This document shows, piece after piece, positions 16,448 to 24,436 of a DNA stretch of 64,000 nucleotides. Made by a program: the position numbers and the translations under genes. The stretch lies in NCBI GenBank assembly GCA_902615045.1, contig CACMNP010000001.1, positions 181,705 through 245,704 of the forward strand. The letters run 5' to 3'. Under the pieces are notes generated by a model, which was not told where the DNA came from, did not search any database, and saw only the letters and a list, made by a program, of their open reading frames with translations. Each line of letters begins with the position of its first letter. Position 1 is the first letter of the stretch. The stretch comes from an uncultured Pelagibacteraceae bacterium. Its GTDB lineage: Bacteria; Pseudomonadota; Alphaproteobacteria; Pelagibacterales; Pelagibacteraceae.

Positions 16448-16799
16448 AATTTTAAAATTAATATTGCTGCTATATTTTAGTTTTAATTTTTCCTATGCTA
16501 ATGAAATAAATACCAAAGTAGATCAAATTACAAAAAACTTAAGGTGTTTAATATGTCAAGGTCAATCTGTTTACGATTCTCAGTCCGATTTTGCTATTAG
16601 TATGAAGCTTGTTGTAAAAAATAAGATTGATGAAGGTAAAGAAGAAGAAGAAATATATGATTATTTAAAAAATAAATATGGAGAGTGGATTGTATATGAA
16701 CCAGAATTAAACCAAAATACATTTTTACTTTGGTCAATACCTTTGATTTTGTTCGCTTTTGGCGGCCTTTTAATTATTAGAAAAGTATCTATAAAGTAG
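16440..16799 (+). CDS. ccmH: Cytochrome c biogenesis protein CcmH (short form)
   Basis: A 119-residue protein with a signal peptide (residues 1-20, ending SYA), the redox motif LRCLICQGQSV (Cys36 and Cys39), a helical GEWIVYEPEL segment and a C-terminal membrane helix. It corresponds to the N-terminal CcmH/CycL part only; the TPR part (CcmI) is not attached or adjacent. It delivers reduced apocytochrome to CcmF. The ccm block ends here, and the PagL-like gene follows after 14 bp. Confidence 0.94.
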   Translation: MLKILKLILLLYFSFNFSYANEINTKVDQITKNLRCLICQGQSVYDSQSDFAISMKLVVKNKIDEGKEEEEIYDYLKNKYGEWIVYEPELNQNTFLLWSIPLILFAFGGLLIIRKVSIK

Positions 16800-16813
16800 C
16801 AGGGATTTTTAAT

Positions 16814-17299
16814 ATGAAGATTTTAATTAAAACTTTAATAATTTCATTTCTTACTGTTTCATTTTCTAATGCAGAAAATAAATGGAGTTTTTACACTGGC
16901 ATGTTCGATTTCAGCGATGATGGTAAGAGAGCAAATCTATTTGGTGCCGAATATATAAATTTTAATGCTAGCAAAGATATGTTCTTAGGAAATGTTCAGC
17001 CTGTGACAGGTGCAATGGTAACGGCTGATGATGCATTATATATTTATACAGGTTATCAATTAAATCAAAAATCTAATTCAACTACTTTCTCTCCTAGTTT
17101 TGCAATTGGATATTACGACGAAGGTGATGGCAAGGACTTAGGTCACGAAATTGAATTTAAGACACAAATACAGATATTATTTGATATTTCATCTAATTCT
17201 GAATTAGGTATTTCTTATAATCATATTTCTAATGCAAGTCTTGGAGATAAAAATCCTGGGGCAAATAGTTATATGTTTAATTTTACAAAAAAATTTTAA
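16814..17299 (+). CDS. Lipid A 3-O-deacylase-like outer-membrane protein (PagL family)
   Basis: A 161-residue protein with a signal peptide (residues 1 to about 20, ending SNA) and an amphipathic beta-barrel pattern ending in an aromatic residue (MFNFTKKF), as outer-membrane proteins do. The segment NHISNASLGDKNPG carries His137 and Ser139 in the H-x-S-N-A arrangement of the PagL active site. The usual acidic third residue about 12 further on appears to be Asn. It would remove an acyl chain from lipid A. It lies between the ccm operon and the hydroxyacid oxidase pair, 9 bp from the latter. Confidence 0.75.
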   Translation: MKILIKTLIISFLTVSFSNAENKWSFYTGMFDFSDDGKRANLFGAEYINFNASKDMFLGNVQPVTGAMVTADDALYIYTGYQLNQKSNSTTFSPSFAIGYYDEGDGKDLGHEIEFKTQIQILFDISSNSELGISYNHISNASLGDKNPGANSYMFNFTKKF

Positions 17300-17307
17300 C
17301 TTAAGAT

Positions 17308-18462
17308 ATGAGATTAAAAGATTGTCATAACTTTTATGACTTTAGAAAATTGGCAAAACAAAAGCTTCCATCTCCAATATTTCATTATATTGATGGGGCT
17401 GCGGATGATGAAATAACTTATGCAAGAAATAGTAGTGCATTTAATGACGTTGACTTAGTTCCAAATGTCTTAAGAGGTGTTGAAAATGTGGATTTGTCGA
17501 CAACTATTTTTGGAAAAAAACTAGATTTACCTTTTTATTGTTCTCCAACAGCTCTGCAAAGGCTATTCCACTACGAAGGAGAAAGAGCAGTTGGAAAAGC
17601 TGCAAAGAAGTTTAACACGATGTTTGGTGTTTCGGCATTGGCTACAGTTAGTGTTGAGGAAATTTCATCTTTAATAGACACACCAAAAATGTTTCAATTT
17701 TATTTCCATAAAGACAGAGGATTAAATGATTCTTGTTTAGAACGAGCAAAAGCAGCAAAATTTGATGTGATGGCTTTAACTGTTGATACAATAACAGGAG
17801 GAAATCGTGAAAGAGATTTAAGAACTGGATTTACATCACCTCCAAAATTAACACTTTCGAGTTTGTTTAGTTTTGCCACAAAACCAATGTGGGGAATAAA
17901 TTATTTAACCAAAGGAAAATTTGAACTACCACATCTTCAAGATTTCGTTAAAGAAGGCACTGACACAAATACTTCAATTGGTAATTATTTTTCTACTATG
18001 TTGGATCAATCAATGAACTGGGACGACGCTGAAAAATTGTGCTCTCAGTGGGGTGGTCATTTCGCGCTTAAGGGAGTTATGAGTGTTGAAGATGCTAAAA
18101 GAGCAGTTGATATTGGATGCACTGGTATAATGGTATCAAATCATGGAGGAAGACAACTTGATGGATCTAGATCACCTTTCGATCAATTAGCTGAAATTGT
18201 TGATGCAGTTGGTGATAAGTTAGATGTTATTTGTGAAGGTGGATTTCAAAGAGGAACTCATATGTTAAAAGCTTTATCTATGGGTGCAAAAGCTTGTGCT
18301 GGTGGAAGATTATATCTTTATGCTTTAGCGGCAGCAGGTCAAGAAGGTGTTGAGAGAGCACTCAACTTATATAAAACTGAATTAGTAAGAGACATGAAAT
18401 TAATGGGCTGCACAAAGATCAGTGATCTTAATCGAAATAATTTAAGATTCCGAAATGCATGA
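17308..18462 (+). CDS. FMN-dependent alpha-hydroxyacid oxidase/dehydrogenase, paralogue 1
   Basis: A 384-residue TIM-barrel flavoprotein of the L-lactate dehydrogenase/glycolate oxidase family. Motifs are HYIDGAADDE, QFYFHKDRG, ALTVDTITGGNRERD, and the catalytic His279-Arg282 block SNHGGRQLDGS. The FMN-phosphate region is altered: the normal DGGxRRG reads EGGFQRG (Glu310, Gln314), while the later GR is kept (Arg334). It would oxidise a 2-hydroxy acid such as lactate or glycolate. It overlaps its paralogue by 4 bp, so both are made together. The substrate is not deducible. Confidence 0.88.
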   Translation: MRLKDCHNFYDFRKLAKQKLPSPIFHYIDGAADDEITYARNSSAFNDVDLVPNVLRGVENVDLSTTIFGKKLDLPFYCSPTALQRLFHYEGERAVGKAAKKFNTMFGVSALATVSVEEISSLIDTPKMFQFYFHKDRGLNDSCLERAKAAKFDVMALTVDTITGGNRERDLRTGFTSPPKLTLSSLFSFATKPMWGINYLTKGKFELPHLQDFVKEGTDTNTSIGNYFSTMLDQSMNWDDAEKLCSQWGGHFALKGVMSVEDAKRAVDIGCTGIMVSNHGGRQLDGSRSPFDQLAEIVDAVGDKLDVICEGGFQRGTHMLKALSMGAKACAGGRLYLYALAAAGQEGVERALNLYKTELVRDMKLMGCTKISDLNRNNLRFRNA

Positions 18463-19610
18463 GCTTAAAGAATTGTTATAATTTTGAAGATTTTAGAAAG
18501 CTAGCCAAAAAAAAACTTCCAGCTCCAATTTTTCATTACATTGATGGTGGTGCTGATGATGAAACCACTTTAAAAAGAAATACAAATTCATTTGATGATT
18601 GTGACTTAATCCCTAATATTCTTAGAAGCGTAGGAGAACCAGATTTATCAACCACAGTTTTTGGTAGAAAAATAGATATGCCAATTTTTTTGTCACCTAC
18701 TGCTATGCAAAGTTTATATCATCCTGATGGAGATAAAGCTTCAGCTAGAGCTGCAGAAAAATTTGGTACAATGTATAGCATGTCAACAATGGCTTCATTT
18801 TCGATTGAAGAAATTGCTAACATATCAAGTGGACCAAAATTATTTCAACTTTATATCCATAAAGATAAATCATTTACAAATGATTTGATTGATAGGTGTA
18901 AAAGAGCAAATTTTGACGGTTTATGCTTAACTGTTGATACTTTGGTTGCAGGAAATAGAGAAAGAGATCACAGAACTGGTTTTACAACTCCTCCTAAATT
19001 CACATTAGAAAGTATAATGAATTTCGCGATGAGACCAGGATGGTTATTCAGATATTTTACGAATAAGAAATTTGAACTTGCAAATATTAAACACAAAACT
19101 GATAAGGGAACTAACATTGCAAAATCCGTAATAGACTATGTTAATGAACAGTATGATCCACAAATGAATTGGGAAGATGCAGAATACTGTATAAAAAAGT
19201 GGGACGGACCTTTTGCCTTGAAGGGTGTAATGTCTGTAGAGGATGCAAAGAGAGCAGTTGATATTGGTTGTACAGCAATAATAATATCAAATCATGGAGG
19301 AAGACAGCTTGATGGATCTAGAACTCCTTTTGATCAACTAAAGGCTATTTCAGATGCTGTAGGTGATAAACTTGAGATAATTTTAGATGGAGGTGTTAGA
19401 CGGGGAACTCATGTTCTTAAGGCTTTAGCTGCAGGTGCTACTGCTTGTAGTTTTGGTAAAGCTTTTTTGTTCAGTTTAGGAGCAGGTGGTCAGCAAGGAG
19501 TAGAGAGGCTGCTTCAAAATATGCACGATGAAATTAGAAGAAATATGATCCTTATGGGCTGCAAAAGTGTAAAAGAGTTAGATAGATCAAAGATAATTTA
19601 CCGAAATTAA
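18459..19610 (+). CDS. FMN-dependent alpha-hydroxyacid oxidase/dehydrogenase, paralogue 2
   Basis: A 383-residue paralogue of the preceding gene, alignable along its whole length: HYIDGGADDE, QLYIHKDKS, CLTVDTLVAGNRERDHRTGF, SNHGGRQLDGS. Here the FMN-phosphate loop is the canonical DGGVRRG (Asp310, Arg314), but the second phosphate-binding GR is FGKAF, with Lys334. The two copies therefore differ at complementary cofactor positions, which may mean a hetero-oligomer or different substrates. A tandem duplication within the lineage is the simplest origin. The gene ends 89 bp before the aminotransferase. Confidence 0.88.
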   Translation: MSLKNCYNFEDFRKLAKKKLPAPIFHYIDGGADDETTLKRNTNSFDDCDLIPNILRSVGEPDLSTTVFGRKIDMPIFLSPTAMQSLYHPDGDKASARAAEKFGTMYSMSTMASFSIEEIANISSGPKLFQLYIHKDKSFTNDLIDRCKRANFDGLCLTVDTLVAGNRERDHRTGFTTPPKFTLESIMNFAMRPGWLFRYFTNKKFELANIKHKTDKGTNIAKSVIDYVNEQYDPQMNWEDAEYCIKKWDGPFALKGVMSVEDAKRAVDIGCTAIIISNHGGRQLDGSRTPFDQLKAISDAVGDKLEIILDGGVRRGTHVLKALAAGATACSFGKAFLFSLGAGGQQGVERLLQNMHDEIRRNMILMGCKSVKELDRSKIIYRN

Positions 19611-19699
19611 ATATTTTTTATAAATAATTTTTATTATTATTTTTACTTTAAATAAATAGACATGAAGTTGCTTTTCAGTTAGTTTGTCGACGAAAAATT

Positions 19700-20869
19700 A
19701 TGATTGAATTAGCAAAAGCATTAGATCGTTTAGGAACTGAAAGTGCATTTTCTGTTCTAGCAGAAGCAAAAAAATTAGAAGCACAAGGCAAACCTATGAT
19801 CCATTTAGGTCTAGGACAACCTGACTTTAAAACTCCAAAACATGTTGTTGAAGCTGCAAAAAAAGCTTTAGATGACGGTCATCATGGTTATGTTTTATCA
19901 AATGGAATTCCAGAATGTCGAGAAGCTGTCGCAAGATGGGTCAAGAGACTTTACAATGCTGATATTGATCCAAATAGAGTTTTAATAATGCCAGGTGGTA
20001 AACCTACAATGTATTATGCAATTACTTGTTATGGTGAACCAGGTGTTGAAATAATTCATCCTACTCCAGCTTTTCCAATTTATGAGTCAATGATTAATTA
20101 TTCTGGAGCAAAAGCTGTTCCATATGATTTAACAGAGGATAAAGATTTAAAATTTGATCCAGACAAAATTCTGTCTTTAATAACTGACAAAACTAGACTT
20201 TTAATTCTAATAAATCCAAACAACCCAACTGGAAGCTTTGTTGAAAAACCTGCAATTGACTACTTAGCAAAAGAATTAGAAAAACATCCGCAGGTCACAA
20301 TTTTAAGTGATGAAATTTATAGTAGACAAATTTTTGATTATAAAGAAATGCCGACTTTCTTTAATTATCCTAACTTAAGAGATAGATTAATTGTTCTTGA
20401 GGGTTGGAGTAAAGCATATTCTATGACTGGATGGAGACTTGGTTGGAGTTACTGGCCAGAGCATTTGGTTGAACATGTAAACAAACTTTTGATTAATAGT
20501 GTATCATGTGTAAATGCAGCAGCCCAATATGCTGGTATAGCTGCATTAGATGGTCCAGAAGATTCTATTAAAGATATGTTAGACAAATTTACATTAAGAA
20601 GAAATTTAATTCACAAAGGATTAAATGATTTACCAGGAGTTGAGTGTAGTTTGCCAGGAGGAGCTTTCTATGCTTTTCCGAATATAAAAGGGACTGGCAT
20701 GAATGGATCTGAGTTTTGCAAAAAAGCTATGCATGAAGCTGGAGTTGCGATTGTTCCTGGCACTGCGTTTGGTAAAACTTGTAATGATTACGTTAGATTT
20801 AGTTTTGCCGCATCTAGAGATAATATAATGCAAGCCTTAGAAAATATAGGCAAGATGCTTTCTAAATAA
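19700..20869 (+). CDS. PLP-dependent class I/II aminotransferase
   Basis: A 389-residue fold-type I aminotransferase. Motifs are LGLGQPDFKTPKHV, NPNNPTGSFVEK, the ILSDEIYSRQIF segment, and the PLP-lysine block GWSKAYSMTGWRLGW, with the C-terminal carboxylate-binding Arg in YVRFSFA. These place it among aspartate/aromatic-type (AspC-like) enzymes. An amino acid/2-oxoacid exchange is certain in kind but not in substrate. Neighbours that handle glycolate-, lactate- or glyoxylate-like acids make a glyoxylate- or pyruvate-linked role possible (inference). A separate 89-bp leader suggests its own promoter. Confidence 0.88.
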   Translation: MIELAKALDRLGTESAFSVLAEAKKLEAQGKPMIHLGLGQPDFKTPKHVVEAAKKALDDGHHGYVLSNGIPECREAVARWVKRLYNADIDPNRVLIMPGGKPTMYYAITCYGEPGVEIIHPTPAFPIYESMINYSGAKAVPYDLTEDKDLKFDPDKILSLITDKTRLLILINPNNPTGSFVEKPAIDYLAKELEKHPQVTILSDEIYSRQIFDYKEMPTFFNYPNLRDRLIVLEGWSKAYSMTGWRLGWSYWPEHLVEHVNKLLINSVSCVNAAAQYAGIAALDGPEDSIKDMLDKFTLRRNLIHKGLNDLPGVECSLPGGAFYAFPNIKGTGMNGSEFCKKAMHEAGVAIVPGTAFGKTCNDYVRFSFAASRDNIMQALENIGKMLSK

Positions 20870-20906
20870 ACTGTATTTTTAATCAATATTTTTGTATTAT
20901 TAAAGA

Positions 20907-22280
20907 ATGAACGAAACCGTCCAAGCAGAATTAAAAAAGATATTTAACGGAAGATTTTCTACCTCAGAGTCTACTCGTGCAAATTATGCAAGAGGGGAAG
21001 ATACCTATAATCCAATATTATCTAAGGCAGTTGTATTTCCAGAAACTAATGAAGAAGTTTCAAAAATCCTAAAGATTTGTAACGAGCACAAAATTCCTGT
21101 TGTCCCTTTTGGAACTGGCACTTCTCTTGAAGGTCATGTTGTTGGAAATCAAAATGGTATTACAATTTCTCTCGAAAAAATGAATAAAGTTTTGAGCGTA
21201 AATGCTGAGGATTTCGATTGCAGAGTGCAAGCAAATGTAACAAGAAAGCAATTAAATGAATATTTAAGAGAAGATGGAGTATTTTTTCCAATAGACCCTG
21301 GTGCGGATGCTGCACTCGGTGGTATGGCATCTACCTCAGCTTCAGGAACTATGGCAGTTAAATATGGAACAATGAGAACAGTTATTTCTGGTTTAACAGT
21401 TGTTTTACCTAATGGAGATATAATTAAAACCGGTGCAAGAACTAAAAAAACTTCTGCGGGATATAACTTAACTAATTTGTTTATTGGATCTGAGGGAACT
21501 TTAGGAATTATTACAGAAGTTCAATTAAGATTATCACCAATACCTGAGAGCATAATGAGTGCAGTTTGCTATTTTCCAGATTTAGACTCAGCAGTAAAGA
21601 CTGCGCAAGAAGTTATTCAGTACGGTGTTCCAATTGCAAGAATTGAAATGTTAAACAAAGACCAAATGGAAATTAGTATTAAATATTCAAAGTTAGAAAA
21701 TATCAAAGCATCACCAACTTTATTCTTTGAATTTCATGGAAGTGAGCTATCCAATAACGAGTCTATTAAAATTGTAGAAGAATTATCAAAAAATAATGGT
21801 GGAAGTGATTTTCAATGGGCATCTTCTCCTGAAGAACAAAAAATACTTTGGAAAGCAAGACATGATGTTTATTATTCAGTAAAAGCTTTAGGTCACGATA
21901 TGAAAGTTTACTCTACAGATGTTTGTGTACCAATTTCAAAGTTAGTAGAGTGTATTTCATGGGCAGAAAAAGAAGTAAAAAAATTAGGTCTAACTGCACC
22001 AATGGTTGGTCATGTCGGGGATGGAAATTTTCATTCTATTATATTGTATGATCCTGATGATGAAGAAAAACAAAAAAAAATTAGGCAGTACAGCGATGAT
22101 TTAATTAACAAAGCTTTAGAATTAGAGGGAACAATTACAGGAGAACATGGAATTGGTCTTCAAAAAAAACATTACTTATTAAGAGAGCATCCAGATAATT
22201 TGCCAGTGATGAAAGCTATTAAAAGAAGTATTGATGTAAACAATATCATGAATCCTGGTAAGGTTTTTGATCTAAATTAA
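20907..22280 (+). CDS. FAD-linked oxidase, GlcD/D-lactate dehydrogenase type
   Basis: A 457-residue VAO-family flavoprotein. The FAD-binding 4 domain has VVPFGTGTSLEGHVVG, DPGADAALGGMASTSASGT and IGSEGTLGIITEVQLRL. The C-terminal FAD-oxidase domain has GHVGDGNFHSI and TITGEHGIGLQKKHYL. It matches GlcD and cytochrome-linked D-lactate dehydrogenases. No GlcE or GlcF genes are adjacent, so a stand-alone D-2-hydroxyacid dehydrogenase is more likely than a complete glycolate oxidase. The downstream D-hydroxyacid dehydrogenase is 11 bp away and may act on related compounds. Confidence 0.9.
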   Translation: MNETVQAELKKIFNGRFSTSESTRANYARGEDTYNPILSKAVVFPETNEEVSKILKICNEHKIPVVPFGTGTSLEGHVVGNQNGITISLEKMNKVLSVNAEDFDCRVQANVTRKQLNEYLREDGVFFPIDPGADAALGGMASTSASGTMAVKYGTMRTVISGLTVVLPNGDIIKTGARTKKTSAGYNLTNLFIGSEGTLGIITEVQLRLSPIPESIMSAVCYFPDLDSAVKTAQEVIQYGVPIARIEMLNKDQMEISIKYSKLENIKASPTLFFEFHGSELSNNESIKIVEELSKNNGGSDFQWASSPEEQKILWKARHDVYYSVKALGHDMKVYSTDVCVPISKLVECISWAEKEVKKLGLTAPMVGHVGDGNFHSIILYDPDDEEKQKKIRQYSDDLINKALELEGTITGEHGIGLQKKHYLLREHPDNLPVMKAIKRSIDVNNIMNPGKVFDLN

Positions 22281-22291
22281 TCCAAAACAAA

Positions 22292-23245
22292 ATGAAAAAA
22301 ATTTTAATCACGAGAAGGCTTTTAAGATCTTGTGAGGATAAAGCTAAAGAATTATTTGATGCCAATTTTAATTTAAATGATGAGTTATATTCTCAAAATA
22401 AAATTGTAGAACTAAGTCAGGGATGTGATGGCATACTGTCCTCTCTCACAGAAAAATTAGATGCTAATACAATTAATAGATTGCCAGAAAGTGTAAAAAT
22501 CATTTCTCAATTCGCAGTTGGTTTTGGTAACATTGATTTAATAGCAGCAAAAAGTAGAGGTATAACTGTAACCAATACACCAGATGTCTTGACGGACGCT
22601 ACCGCAGAAATTGGTGTTTTGCTAATTTTAGGAGCGTGTCGAAGAGCATCTGAAGGTATAGAAAGAGCTAAATTAGGAGGATGGGTTTGGGCCGCAGATA
22701 TGTTAATAGGTAAACAGTTAACTGGTTCAAGGCTTGGAATATTAGGTATGGGGAGAATAGGACAAAAAATTGCTAAAACAGCAAAAGCTCTAGGAATGAT
22801 AATACACTATCATAACCGATCAAGACTAAGCGAAGATAAAGAACAAGGAGCAATATATCACGACAATCTTAAAGATTTGATGTCAGTTTCAGATGTGCTT
22901 TCAGTATGTTGTCCCGCTTCAAATGAAACGGTTGATATGATAAATAAAGATACAATTGAATATTTACCTAAAGGAGCAATTGTTACAAATATTGCAAGAG
23001 GTGACATAATAGATGATGATGCACTTATTGATGCACTAGATAGAAGAAAAGTTTATGCAGTTGGTCTTGATGTTTATAAAAATGAGCCAAATTTAAACCC
23101 AGGATACTTTAGACATAAAAGTGCATTCATTCTTCCTCACGTAGGTAGTGCAACTAAAGAAACAAGAACTGCAATGGCAAATCTAGCTATACAAAATTTA
23201 GAAGAGTTTTTTCGAACAGGTGGCTGTAAAAATAAAGTTAATTAA
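22292..23245 (+). CDS. D-isomer-specific 2-hydroxyacid dehydrogenase (glyoxylate/hydroxypyruvate reductase-like)
   Basis: A 317-residue NAD(P)-dependent dehydrogenase. The Rossmann motif is LGILGMGRIGQKIAK near residue 150. Catalytic positions are in NIARGDIIDDDAL (Arg), GLDVYKNEPN (Glu) and LPHVGSAT (His). It would interconvert glyoxylate/glycolate or a similar 2-oxoacid/D-hydroxyacid pair. Position right after the GlcD-like gene supports a hydroxyacid role. The 105 bp to the next gene contain only a weak ATTCTAA/TTAGAAT inverted repeat. Confidence 0.88.
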   Translation: MKKILITRRLLRSCEDKAKELFDANFNLNDELYSQNKIVELSQGCDGILSSLTEKLDANTINRLPESVKIISQFAVGFGNIDLIAAKSRGITVTNTPDVLTDATAEIGVLLILGACRRASEGIERAKLGGWVWAADMLIGKQLTGSRLGILGMGRIGQKIAKTAKALGMIIHYHNRSRLSEDKEQGAIYHDNLKDLMSVSDVLSVCCPASNETVDMINKDTIEYLPKGAIVTNIARGDIIDDDALIDALDRRKVYAVGLDVYKNEPNLNPGYFRHKSAFILPHVGSATKETRTAMANLAIQNLEEFFRTGGCKNKVN

Positions 23246-23350
23246 CAATCTCAAGTTGTATTCCGTTATTTAAAATTATTCTAAGTTCCTAGACATATTT
23301 TTTATTTCAATTTAGAATTTGTTTATAAAAAAAAATTAGAGAGGAAAATA

Positions 23351-24412
23351 ATGAAAGCACAGGTTTTACATAAGTATGACCCAGAAATGAAAGCAGATGT
23401 TTGGGTCACAGGTGAAGAGTTACCAAATCCTAAAATTGAGAAGGCAAGTGATGTCATTGTTAAAATTGGAGCTGCAGGAGTTTGTAGAACTGATTTGCAT
23501 ATAATTGAAGGAGTTTGGAAGCACATTACAGATCAAAATAACGATCTGTTGCCGATGGTAATGGGACATGAGAACGCTGGATGGATAGAGGAAGTTGGTA
23601 AAGATGTTACAGGATTTAAAAAAGGTGATGCAGTTATTTTACACCCTAAAGTTTCTGGCACAGGAGGAACATGCTTAGATTGTAGAAGAGGAAACGATAT
23701 GCATGCTGAAGATCCAATTTTTGCAGGTTTGAATGTAAAACACGGGGGATATTCAGAATTACTTCAAACTAGCGTAAGAAATCTAATAAAAATTCCAAAA
23801 GTTTTAGGTCCAATAGACGTTGCGCCATTTTCAGACGCAGGTTTAACTGCTTACAGAGTTGTTAAAAAAGCTACTAGACACCTTCTACCAGGTGAAAATT
23901 GTGTAATCATAGGTGCTGGTGGATTAGGACATATAGCAATTCAATGTATGAAAGCAATGTGTGCTGCAAATATTATTGTTGTTGAAAAAGCAAAAGCACC
24001 TTTAGAACATGCAATGGAACTAGGAGCTGACCATGGGGTTTTAATAGATGGTAATGAAATTGAAAAAGTAAAAGAACTTACGAAAGGAAAAGGTGCAGAG
24101 GCTGTTATAGATTTTGTTGGTGAAAAAGGTTCTACGCCAATGGGAATTAAAATGACCAAAGCAACTGGGACTTTCTATATTGTAGGTTATGGAGAAGAAA
24201 TAAGAGTTTTGGCGATTGATATGATCGATCAAGAAAAAAGTATAGTTGGAAGCTTAGTAGGTACATGGGCTGAATTATATGAATTAATGGAACTAGCAGA
24301 TAAAGGTTTAGTAAAACTTTCAATGAAAGAATACAAACTTGAAGAAGCTAATAAAGCACTACATGATTTAAATGATGGTAAGATTAAAGGTCGTGCAGTG
24401 TTAGTTCCATAA
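23351..24412 (+). CDS. Zinc-type NAD(P)-dependent alcohol dehydrogenase
   Basis: A 353-residue medium-chain dehydrogenase. Catalytic zinc ligands are in GVCRTDLHII (Cys) and MGHENAGWIEEVG (His, Glu). The Rossmann motif is IGAGGLGHIAIQ, and AVIDFVGEKGS follows. The structural-zinc loop keeps only the first two cysteines (CLDCRRGNDMHAED), so that zinc is probably absent or bound differently. A good AGAGAGGAAAATA Shine-Dalgarno region precedes the ATG. It sits 24 bp before the ABC solute-binding protein gene, so it may oxidise an alcohol or polyol brought in by that system. Confidence 0.88.
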   Translation: MKAQVLHKYDPEMKADVWVTGEELPNPKIEKASDVIVKIGAAGVCRTDLHIIEGVWKHITDQNNDLLPMVMGHENAGWIEEVGKDVTGFKKGDAVILHPKVSGTGGTCLDCRRGNDMHAEDPIFAGLNVKHGGYSELLQTSVRNLIKIPKVLGPIDVAPFSDAGLTAYRVVKKATRHLLPGENCVIIGAGGLGHIAIQCMKAMCAANIIVVEKAKAPLEHAMELGADHGVLIDGNEIEKVKELTKGKGAEAVIDFVGEKGSTPMGIKMTKATGTFYIVGYGEEIRVLAIDMIDQEKSIVGSLVGTWAELYELMELADKGLVKLSMKEYKLEEANKALHDLNDGKIKGRAVLVP

Positions 24413-24436
24413 TTAACAACAAAGAGAGGAAAAAAG

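Noticed and set aside
20907..22280. Complete glycolate oxidase (glcDEF)
   Set aside because: Only the GlcD-like subunit is present; the following gene is a D-hydroxyacid dehydrogenase, not GlcE or GlcF.
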